Of a stretch of 40,046 bases of DNA, positions 32,901 to 40,046 are shown piece after piece (position 1 is the stretch's first letter; each line of letters begins with the position of its first letter). The notes below the pieces were generated by a model. That model ran no database searches. It was not told the DNA's origin and saw nothing but the letters and a program-made list of their open reading frames with translations. The stretch comes from Albugo candida (Eukaryota > Oomycota > Peronosporomycetes > Albuginales), in NCBI GenBank assembly GCA_040437565.1, contig JBDOQK010000093.1, forward strand, positions 1-40,046, given 5' to 3'. Position numbers and translations under genes: made by a program.

Positions 32901-34745
32901 GTTTCTTTGGGTGAGAGGAGGAACGCATTCACTGCTCTTTTGTGTGTGCTTTCGAGAACATTGCTATCGCTTTGGGAGGATTGATCTCCGTCTTTCTTTG
33001 AACGATTCGTACGCGACGCCATCACCATTCATTTTGTGGAGCGTTCCTGTGCGTCATTCCATACCGGACAGAACGTCTACGTCCTTCGATGAAGACTGCG
33101 TTTCGCCGTGACGAATTGTGTTTTTGGATGTCATCGAATCGCAAGTCTCCTTAACACACTCGATCCGATCATGCTTCTCCAAGACCAAGGTCGTACTTGC
33201 TGCCACAGACTTGCAGATCGTCTACTGGTTGCTACATCAAAACGACAATAGAAAGGGAATCGATCAAATCAAGCCAATGATCAGGAACCAAAGGGTTTCG
33301 ATCCAATGCTGTAACCGACGTTGATGACGTATCTCCATTCCGCTCAAGCGGAAGGCTCCGTGTCGATGGAATCTGTTTGCGAGTACGTATGGGCACTTGT
33401 GACGGAAGTAGGAGACTCAGCATTGGATACAATCGATCTCAATCGTCTCGTATCGAATGTAATGATTGCAGTCGTAACGTGCGTAAAGCCTCCACACAAC
33501 ATGATCGAAAATTGCGATTTGGATGTGCATGTAGCGTCCAAGTATCCATGGGGCAAACGCATTTTGGCGAAGTTCTGTAGTCCAATTGATGTGGCAACGT
33601 CTTTGGAACGATTGATCTTCATGTGCTGAGCGAGTAGCACCGGATTGCTTCTGAGTAGCGATCGTGAGAATGACCACTTCCTTTGGAATGCGTTCAGTTG
33701 GAATGTTCGTCCACTACTGCACGCGATGGATCATTGGAGGCGAATAGGACACTATCCAAAGCGGTGGACTGGTTCGTTGTAGTAGAGGCGTCTCGAGTCA
33801 TTTTTTTGCCACTATTCGAATGCCATCTGAGAAACCATTTTGCAGGTTTTACAATCGATTGCGGCGTGCAATGGCTCTGTTTTGAATTGGATGCACGCTT
33901 GCGAAATCAAATGTTGTGGAGGTGTGTACCATGGTCGAATGTGGTCATGATGACGTTGCTTCTCGCGGTCTGCGGCCCGAATTTGAGACCGGTGTACTGC
34001 GTCTCCATTCAGTCTCATTCTCGACTTGTGAAGGTGTACATCTACGTCGCATTCATCTGAAGCATCGATGGCTGAGATACCCACCCAGCAACCGATACAT
34101 GCTCCTCAACGATCGAGTCCTTTCGGGTATCTTGAGCTTTTCAACCTCTCACTTGACTCGTTCGACTTGATTTAATGGCGAAAGCAAATCCTTCGATGGC
34201 AATCTCGACGTACGAAAGATGCTCCGATCTCTTTGCTCGATAGAATAGTACTTGCGCCTCCATAAACGTTGGAGTCTGCTAATGAAACGATACGACAAAG
34301 AGCCTTTCCGTTTGGAAAAATACACATTTTCACTCGTATTCCCTGCGACCAAATTCACACATTTCGTCTCAATCGAACTGAAAACGGCATTGCTCTCAAA
34401 GACATCCGTACGTCGACAATAGCGTCACAAACGTCTGAATGTATCGATTAGACGATTCTCCGCAAAGATTAAAAGGCGAGACACTATGCAGCACAGTGTC
34501 GTTTCCTTTCGTTCCGTTGCCGAACAAGCGCTGGTTCAAGACACTATGAGTATCGATCGTATAAGAGAGATAGCATGCGTTCACTGTACCTGCTAACCTC
34601 ATTGTATATTCGACACGGAGTTCGCTTAAAGGAATATATCTATTTGAATTGTTTTTCGCATTATGTATAGAGCATTCTCGCGACGGGAGCGATGTTGTAC
34701 CAGACAAAATGCAAATGGATGAAATTTTGATTCTCATGTTGCGTC
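30000..34745 (+). other. ORF-dense block, unidentified; probably one or two large decayed genes
   Basis: This stretch is visibly richer in G+C and in open frames than its surroundings. Plus-strand frames are the most protein-like: 30588-31022 (RIAQELQEERLYASEAVLNC), 31065-31520 (FLLIDVFFFLVDSLRNSIER), 32050-32170 (SLMELLGDSVASLVIPTAV), 32193-32501 (VIKRFDRCVCEASDLLTVED), 32420-32650 (a basic helical ERIEMVRHRIERFFKAV), 32734-33111 (LSRLLKPLETSLMVQFGWKE) and 33321-33629 (TIDLNRLVSNVMIAVVTCVK). They alternate between the three plus frames with stops between, as in the recognised pseudogenes. The helical, Leu-rich texture suggests a large alpha-solenoid or coiled protein. I could not recognise any domain; minus-strand frames look like shadows. 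Confidence 0.4.
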
Positions 34746-34752
34746 AGTAGCG

Positions 34753-34995
34753 GATAGACTTAATTCGACCAATGAAGAGGCCTTTGTAGACGGTTATGAG
34801 CCAATCAGCGTCCGTATAAATCTAATCAACAGCTTGATAGACTCAACCCGGCCAATGAAGAGGCCTTTGTAGCCCTTTATGAGCCAATCAGCGTCCATTT
34901 GAACAAATCACCAGCTTCAATGGACTTAATTGGACTAATAAAGTGGCCTTAGGAGCTGTTAAAAGCCAATCAACGTCCGGTTCACTTTTAAAAAT
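34753..34995 (+). repeat. Three 83-bp tandem repeats carrying CCAAT boxes
   Basis: Units start at 34753, 34836 and about 34919. Each holds GACTYAAYYSGRCYAATRAAG near its start and AGCCAATCARCGTCC near its end. The second box matches the NF-Y (CBF/HAP) consensus RRCCAATSR in all three units, and the first matches in the first two. The repeated array lies immediately upstream of the RPA1-like exon and downstream of the unidentified block. This is the arrangement of a proximal promoter with spaced CCAAT boxes, but no transcription start is visible. Confidence 0.75.
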
Positions 34996-35001
34996 TATTC
35001 A

Positions 35002-35110
35002 GTATTGATTTGCTAGATTCAAAAGGTGGAAAAATTCGAGGTACCATGTTCAATGACGCAGTTGATAAATTATACGATGTTTTGCGTCCTGGTCAGGTGT
35101 TTCTCAGCAT
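35002..35110 (+). pseudogene. RPA1 (replication protein A 70 kDa) DNA-binding domain A fragment
   Basis: After a TTATTCAG the frame reads SIDLLDSKGGKIRGTMFNDA followed by VDKLYDVLRPGQVFL. RPA1 DBD-A has F.F.L.D..G.IRAT.FN..VDKF...+..G.VY.+S, a precise fit for one OB-fold edge. RPA coats single-stranded DNA in replication and repair. Only about 36 residues are recognisable. The sequence then runs into FWLSFFFFLLLLQH, which is not RPA, and no further RPA exon was found up to 35.6 kb. It may be an orphan exon (the preceding TTATTCAG looks like a 3' splice site) or a truncated copy. Confidence 0.7.
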
Positions 35111-35597
35111 CTTTTGGTTGTCCTTTTTCTTCTTTTTGCTACTATTGCAGCATCCATATTCAAACTGTTACTTTCTCTCTACCATGACTACTTTCTAATC
35201 GCTGGTTGAAAATTGCAACTGTTTCCACCAGAGATTCTACAGCTGTTTGCTGACAAAAATTTCGACATACAATCTGTTGTTAACCTCGATGGGATCCAGA
35301 GAATTATAATTTAGGGTAGATGTCGACCGGCATGTTCCGATACCCTCACTTCCATCCACCTGCACCATCGGAATCACCGAAGCATACCATTCTGGTCGAT
35401 GAATTGCCCGTCTTCATCAATGATGCTCAGTAAAAAATCATTCTAGGATCAAGGATCTTGTACGCAATTAACTCCAATTAGGAATAAATGTAACGAGTGC
35501 TAGCTGCATCATTCCTAGCAACGATCCGAGTACCGCCTTGTCCATTTGGAGAGAATGGGTTCGCATGATCAATCCCTGAGAAGTCTTGAGCTATATT
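35111..35597. other. No gene recognised
   Basis: Between the RPA1 piece and the palindrome only short broken frames occur; nothing further of RPA1 was recognised. Confidence 0.35.
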
Positions 35598-35603
35598 GAT
35601 GAT

Positions 35604-35653
35604 CGTTTCTTACAGATTTGCATCACTATAGTGATGCAAATCTGTAAGAAACG
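35604..35653. repeat. Perfect 50-bp palindrome
   Basis: The left arm CGTTTCTTACAGATTTGCAT plus CACTA is followed with no spacer by its exact reverse complement, centred between 35628 and 35629. Six further bases on each side (GATGAT and GTCGTC) pair with two mismatches. A zero-spacer perfect palindrome of this size is unstable in most genomes. It could be a recent inverted duplication, a fold-back assembly artefact or a cruciform-forming site. Confidence 0.97.
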
Positions 35654-35659
35654 GTCGTC

Positions 35660-35792
35660 CACCACCATGACCCCCATCATGACCACCACCAATGCCACCT
35701 CCAAAACCACCACGACCTTCATGTCTATCGTCTTCTCTTCGAATCGCTTGTCTCTGCTCAAGTGTGCCCAGTACAGCATAGACCTTATGCAA
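35660..35792 (-). other. Glycine/histidine-rich coding-like stretch at the end of the TOP2 relic
   Basis: One minus frame reads YAVLGTLEQRQAIRREDDRH, then GRGGFGGGIGGGHDGGHGG and runs into the palindrome. RGG/GGH-rich tails are typical of RNA-binding or structural proteins and are not part of the TOP2 core. It may be the tail of another gene joined to TOP2, or simply a GGT/GGN-rich low-complexity repeat. Confidence 0.4.
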
Positions 35793-37630
35793 TTAATCCT
35801 ACGTACCTTGCGGTTGCATTTAAGCGAACAAAAGAGTACTCTGCGTTCTGATGGTTTGAATCCGTCCATTAGGAAAGGAATAGATTGCATAGTATCGGAC
35901 CTAGAGAACAAGATGACTTCTTTGTTCACAAATCTACAACGAAAACCTTTGGGTGAATAGTTAATATACTTTCAAGGTAGACGTAATCTAAGTAGGGCAT
36001 GCCATTGGTGGTATGATTTGCATTAGTGTCAGTTGCGAATCATCGCAACCAATTTTTTCGCTCTTCGACTCGCTTTTTGAAAAATGCCATGTTAATCGAG
36101 TCGCCAACTTCTTCATTTTATAGCTGATATCCATTGGAGGCGTCGGTAAATCGGGAAAATATGATTTCGCTTCTTCTGTTGTGAATGCCCGAGACCTTTA
36201 GAATACTTAATCCTACATCCTTGACCATTTTGGTGGCCAACCTACATGATTCATACGCTGGTTACGTGTAAAACAACCTGTCCATTCTTTCGTTTGCGCA
36301 GTTGACAATTGGAGTGATAAATTCGTGCATAAAGCCTAAATTTTAAGTAACGATGGCCAGAAATGATTTAATGAATTGATCGCAATGTGACTTCCATTGT
36401 GAACTTGATCAGCCATAATCATCAAATGCCCATAGCGTAGTGACTTTTTGACTGGTACACTTGAGCATATATTTCAGCCTAAGATTCTTTGCGATGGTTT
36501 GTGTACCTTAATTGTTGAGAGTGGCTAGCTTCACAAACCTTTAGGGAAGCTTTCTTTGCAGGGGACCTGAACGTAGCAATCTCTTCTAACGACGACCAGA
36601 CCCTCAATCGTCAGTTGTTCCGAGTATCCTTCCATTAGAATCAAAGTATAATTATCTTTATGTCTGTTCCAGCGTAATTCGCATCATCCAATTTTGTAAC
36701 TCCGGTTGATTTCGACTGAGGGCCATCTTTCCCTCCTTTCCTTGAATTTCTGCAGTTTGTTTCAGCTTTGCAAACGATAACACATACTACGCTGCTTCTT
36801 TATTCGAATTTACTTCATAAACTTGTCGCTCGGCGTATGTGTGTATCCGAACCTTTTAGGATGCGTTGCGAGGGCTTCTTTGATCTTCAACTTGTAGTGA
36901 CTTTTCAGTACAATTGAAATTAGTTGGATCAAACACTCAAGTGGGAATTGTACAACAAAGTATCGATCAATGCGCTGACGTGAAATGCCATTATATTTCA
37001 GTTATATTCTCCGCTTTTGCGATCTCTGCTGCCACGAGTGTGCTCACAGCTCGATCGGTAATATACGTTAGGAGTAGCCCTCCTCCAAGTGTGCACATAC
37101 CATTAACAAAACTATTTGCAGAAAGCCACCGTCACTGCATCCGCATCCAAATTGCCATCTTTCTGTAGCCTTGTCGAGTATCATGTCCTCTCTCGCGTTT
37201 TTTCTCGTATACAGGCTGATGTAATGGAAAATGACTTGAAGGTTATCTTTTCTACAATCAACTATGTGTCTCTGATTTCCACAAATTGTACCATTCTTTC
37301 TTTTGTTCGAGCAAAGATAAATATTATCATCGCGTCGGTGCAATTTGTAGCGTTTGGGGAATGTGATGCAGGTGAAATCTTGCTTGTTCCAGCTTATCAT
37401 AGCTGATAATTCTTTCTGGGTCATAGATCTAAGATGACTTGCTTGCAACGCTTCTTGACGTTGTTGTCTGCAGTCTCGGCGATACATTTAGTTGAGAAGA
37501 TATTTGGGAGTTTAGCTCCACGTTAGTTTCTTCTCCGTCAGTCATCTTCCTGTGGCCAAATTGCTTCCCGCCAATACATGTTCGAATATCAGATCTGAAG
37601 CGCAGACATGATATTCTTTTCTCTACCATA
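35793..37630 (-). pseudogene. DNA topoisomerase II (TOP2), ATPase transducer to winged-helix region, catalytically dead
   Basis: TOP2 passes one DNA duplex through another. Matching pieces in order on the minus strand are FTCITFPKRYKL and VIFHYISLYT, RWQFGCGCSDGGFLQI (transducer; family RWE...SDG.FQQVSFVN), ITDRAVSTLV, KLDDANYAGT, and the TOPRIM strand LILMEGYSEQLTIEGLVVV (family LTEGDSAK..AISGL.VV). Then come VREASHSQQL, LMIMADQVHNGSHI (family MIMTDQDHDGSHI) with LNHFWPSLLKI, FMHEFITPIV, KYSKGLG, SINMAFFKKRVEERKNWLR, and NKEVILFSRSDTMQSIPFLM followed by DGFKPSERRVLF. The Mg-binding acids of TOPRIM are changed (EGDS to EGYS, DQDHDGS to DQVHNGS), and stops and frameshifts are frequent. The tyrosine-containing half is missing. 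A 139-codon piece (37068-37487) remains open. Confidence 0.88.
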
Positions 37631-38036
37631 GGAATACATTTTACATTGTTCTATACCAATATTTCAGCAGCAGGGTTAATTGTGACTCTATGTAGATTCA
37701 TTGATGGATCGCGTTGCTTGTTATGGCAGCATTTACAATGACAACCTAACGTGCAACTGATTAATATATTCACAGATTAGCATATTCAAATAACAGAAAT
37801 TAGACGCATTTTCATCTCTCATAGAAATATTTGTTTTTTAAAATAGGCTTCGCAACCAGTGCAGTCAGGTTACTTAATTCTAGTAATTATAGACACCTGC
37901 AACTATGACCAGCCACTTACCCTCACTATAGACATTGAGGAATCCTTGGCTTCTCCAATTGCGCCGCCATTTTGTGTTTTAAAGAAATGAATTTATATAA
38001 TCATTCGAAACCCGCAAAACCTAATTTCTTTGTTTA
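37631..38036. other. No gene recognised (AT-rich)
   Basis: AT-rich sequence without convincing frames, repeats or splice-site pairs. Confidence 0.4.
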
Positions 38037-38230
38037 TTAGCCTTTGAAACTATTATCTTCATGTAGACTGAGGGAGTGTACGCTTTTATGTCGCCCTGCA
38101 AATAATATTCGTCCTAGTAAAGCGTGTTCACGATCCACCTTACCTTCCCTTTTCACTTCAAGGAGAACTCTAATGTAATAACCAAAAAAAATGTCGCGCG
38201 AAGGTTTGGAAAGCTCTTAGCACTATATAT
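38037..38230 (-). CDS. Short spliced gene 1 (3' exons), unknown protein
   Basis: A GTAAGG donor (intron first base 38143) and a TATTTGCAG acceptor (last base 38096) define a 48-nt intron. The upstream exon reads SKPSRDIFFGYYIRVLLEVK then REG; after splicing it continues RHKSVHSLSLHEDNSFKG to a TAA at 38037-38039. The frame is clean across the junction. The 5' end is not settled: upstream (38170-38300) an acidic segment AEDVQVDEDVTADKIMSYIV is open in another frame and may be an earlier exon. No family recognised. Confidence 0.5.
38096..38143 (-). other. Spliceosomal intron, 48 nt
   Basis: Minus-strand GTAAGG at the 5' end, TTTACTAGGAC as a possible branch region, and ATTATTTGCAG at the 3' end. 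Splicing leaves the reading frame open on both sides. The length is identical to that of the intron at 38545-38592. Confidence 0.7.
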
Positions 38231-38457
38231 GACATGATTTTATCTGCTGTAACATCCTCATCAACTTGTACGTCTTCTGCTGTAGGTTTAAAATGTAAAA
38301 ATTAACTGACATACTTTCTGATATTATTTATTTATACAAATATTAGAAAAGGAGAAACACTATTCAAAAAGATAACGCTTCAAGGGTTTATTTAAAATTA
38401 GAAGGATATGATCTGATGCAGTGTATTTTATTATAATATATAACAAAGAACACAAAT

Positions 38458-38905
38458 TTAACTAAATAGCGCTTCCCTTGGTCGCACGGACATCTTGCGC
38501 ATGGCATTGCTGCGTGCTCGGGACAGCATTGCGAAGATGGGGACCTAATGAAAAAAGACATGAGGTAAAAAAAATATGTACATAATACTCACCGATAATT
38601 GCTTTGATCCTAGCGCCCATTCATAGCAGGCTGATGCGTGTCGCACCAAAGGATTTCGGTGAGCTCCTGCGTCTCTTCCTCCACCCCAAGTGCGACACCA
38701 ATGCGACATGATCTGCACCAAAGGATTTCGGAGAGCCCATGCGTCTCTTCCTCCATCCTAGGTGCCACATGTGCACTGTAACTCACGATATTGCACCTAC
38801 AGGTAACATATAAGAATTAGAAACCAAAGCCACATGAAAATATCACAATACCTTTCGCGAGAATGTGTACCCAGAGCGCCAAATCAGTACGTCTACTGTC
38901 TGGGA
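38458..38905 (-). CDS. Short spliced gene 2 (at least three exons), unknown protein with a 24-residue internal repeat
   Basis: Three exons, all joined in phase 0, give about 101 open codons. Exon 38852-38905 (18 codons) has VDVLIWRSGYTFSRK. Exon 38593-38757 (55 codons) has GGRDAWALRNPLVQIMSHWC and GGGRDAGAHRNPLVRH. Exon 38458-38544 has VPIFAMLSRARSNAMRKMSV and ends REALFS then TAA. Introns: 38545-38592 (48 nt; GTGAGT to TTCATTAG), 38758-38851 (94 nt; GTATTG to CACCTAG), and probably 38906-38954 (49 nt; GTGAGT to GATAG) upstream. The first exon was not found. An alternative reading splits the 94-nt intron in two with a small exon between. No stops or frameshifts, unlike the rest of the window. 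Function is unknown. Confidence 0.55.
38545..38592 (-). other. Spliceosomal intron, 48 nt
   Basis: A canonical GTGAGT donor, then a long T tract (TTTTTTTTACC) and CTTTTTTCATTAG acceptor on the minus strand. It is the cleanest intron in the window, and splicing joins two open phase-0 exons. Confidence 0.8.
38643..38786 (+). repeat. Two tandem 72-bp units inside an exon
   Basis: GCACCAAAGGATTTCGG starts at 38643 and again at 38715, each followed by GCGTCTCTTCCTCCA. The period is exactly 72 bp (24 codons), so the duplication preserves frame. It encodes the two GGRDA..RNPLV repeats of short spliced gene 2. Confidence 0.88.
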
Positions 38906-39039
38906 CTATCATGCACCCGGCAAGTTTTGGAATGACAGAAATGTTGTGACTCACTGAGTTCTGTAATAGAAAGTAACAATTACCAGCTGTTAACGAATTT
39001 CATACCAGTCAACTTTCCATAATTGAAACAGTATTGCGT

Positions 39040-39910
39040 TTTTCTAGATTCCTGCTAGATTTGAAAAATAAAGAAAAAGTACACAGATTTTCTCTATATG
39101 CAGTATTATAATGCGCTTAGTGAGTTATTAGACCGCTTTTATTACGGTAACATTTCTCATTATTTTTAATTCTCTATTATATTTAATGTAAGTGAGTTAT
39201 CAGACTGTTATTTTATTATAGTAATAATATTGATTCTTTCTAGTTTTCTACTAGGTTTAAAGTAAGTGAGTTATTACACTGCTATTTATTACGGTATTAT
39301 TTCTGATTAGGGTAGATTTAAAGTAAGTGAGTTATCTGACTGCTTTATAATATAGTAAGGGATCCGCTAACGACCCATCACCCCCATATTTCCAGCTGAT
39401 CACAGACCTCCATTTTTATCCTCCCTCCTATTTTGAAATCAACGTGTGGAGTGAGCTTTNNNNNNNNNNNNNNNNNNNNNNNNNNNNNNNNNNNNNNNNN
39501 NNNNNNNNNNNNNNNNNNNNNNNNNNNNNNNNNNNNNNNNNNNNNNNNNNNNNNNNNNNTTAATTGAACTTTGAGGTACGGAAAGTTTTATTTGCGGTGC
39601 GCAAGTTCGGTTGATGGTCCAAGATGCATGATATGCGGATACTTGGGCTGGTAGTGTAAAGTACAACGGCAAGATGAAGTACGGTTTCAAATATAGAAAT
39701 TCAAAGTACGTGAGGTATTAGACTGCTTTTTGTTACAGTATATTTCTGATTATTTCTAGTTTCTATTAGATTTAAAATATAGAAATAGTTCAGTTGGTTT
39801 TTAGTCTATTTCGTGTATGATTGGATGAACTAAATTCATGCGCTCAGTCAGCAATGAGATAATAGTCCGCTTTTATTATAGTAATAGTGTTGTTTTTTTC
39901 TAGTGCATAG
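39040..39910 (+). repeat. Telomere-associated repeat, right array (about 73 bp units), inverted relative to the left end
   Basis: Units recur around 39117, 39190, 39263, 39325, 39708 and 39843, each of the form GTGAGTTATTAGACTGC, TTTTATTAYRGTAAT, ATTTCTGATT, TTTCTAGTTTCT, TAGATTTAAAGTAA. A partial unit starts near 39040. These match the left-end units (185-450) on the opposite strand. The array is interrupted by unrelated sequence at 39361-39707 and by a scaffold gap. No telomere repeat follows before the window ends. Confidence 0.8.
39460..39559. other. Assembly gap (100 N)
   Basis: Exactly 100 N within the right repeat array; the true length is unknown. The reading frame shown across it is meaningless. 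Confidence 0.98.
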
Positions 39911-40046
39911 CCTTTCGTAATATCTTTATTCAAGTAGGTAATAACAATCTTATCATTACATTCACCCATGCTTTTATACTATTGCTTGTACTAGTAATAA
40001 CTTCTTCCTTATCACTTGCTTTTCTGACTACTACATCTAATATCAC

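Noticed and set aside
37068-37487. FLYWCH zinc finger of a MULE transposon
   Set aside because: The cysteine pattern first suggested it, but the flanking RWQFGCGCSDGGFLQI and the downstream TOPRIM sequence place the segment firmly in topoisomerase II.
4215-37630. Reassigned stop codons as the explanation for in-frame TAA, TAG and TGA
   Set aside because: Frameshifts, internal deletions, missing domains and lost catalytic residues accompany the stops, and the genes at 38-39 kb and the 165-197-codon open pieces end normally. Reassignment would not explain these.
20921-37630. Ciliate-type germline DNA with eliminated sequences or scrambled exons
   Set aside because: Stops lie inside gap-free alignments, with no inserted segment flanked by short direct repeats, and the pieces are in normal gene order. 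The telomere is also not of ciliate type.
10582-37630. Low sequence quality (uncorrected long-read indels) as the whole explanation
   Set aside because: It could cause some frameshifts, but not the nonsense substitutions, the TOPRIM residue changes or the multi-hundred-residue deletions. It remains possible for individual indels.
1-40046. tRNA or rRNA genes
   Set aside because: No stretch combined a plausible T-loop (GGTTCRA) with a matching acceptor and anticodon arm, and no conserved rRNA core motifs were seen.

Overview
This is a eukaryotic chromosome end. The window opens with 142 bp of C-rich telomere repeat, (CCCATAAACCATAAA)x5 followed by CCATAAA x8, i.e. TTTATGG/TTTATGGG on the G strand. 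Its orientation is right for a left-hand terminus. Spliceosomal introns are visible, two of them exactly 48 nt long, and fragments of conserved eukaryotic genes are present. No bacterial-type operons, rRNA, tRNA, CRISPR array or reverse transcriptase were seen. I cannot name the organism. A long PPR-like gene alongside TOR, VPS15 and CPSF1 homologues fits an alga, plant-like protist or other organelle-bearing microbial eukaryote, and the telomere repeat is unusual. Two runs of exactly 100 N (2039-2138, 39460-39559) are scaffold gaps.

Layout. 1-142 is telomere. 185-450 is a telomere-associated repeat of about 73 bp units. 475-3191 is a roughly 1.15 kb direct duplication carrying two subtelomeric gene families, the first copy frame-broken. 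3.2-6.8 kb holds decayed unrecognised reading frames. 6990-8815 is a satellite of ten units of about 185 bp. 9-14 kb holds unrecognised frames and a broken PPR gene (minus). 14-17 kb is mostly unassigned. Then come a rhomboid fragment (+), a CPSF1-like piece joined in frame to a VPS15 pseudogene (minus), the N-terminal HEAT half of a TOR kinase pseudogene (+), a TopBP1/Dpb11-type multi-BRCT pseudogene (minus), a coiled-coil stretch with an OTU-like domain (+), an ORF-dense block I could not identify (30-34.7 kb), a triplicated CCAAT-box repeat, an RPA1 fragment (+), and a topoisomerase II pseudogene (minus) ending near a perfect 50-bp palindrome. At 38-39 kb are two short minus-strand genes with clean 48-nt introns. 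From 39.04 kb on, the same telomere-associated repeat as at the left end reappears in inverted orientation.

The main message is that nearly every recognisable gene is a decayed copy of a housekeeping gene (DNA replication and topology: TOP2, RPA1, TopBP1; signalling and trafficking: TOR, VPS15; mRNA 3' processing: CPSF1; organelle RNA: PPR). They carry in-frame stops at alignable positions, frameshifts, internal deletions and lost catalytic residues. The genes at 38-39 kb look undamaged, which argues against poor sequence quality as the whole explanation. Because the telomere-associated repeat brackets the window in opposite orientations, the window may be most of a very small chromosome, or one arm ending in a palindromic subtelomere. 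All homology calls rest on reading motifs by eye; no search was run.
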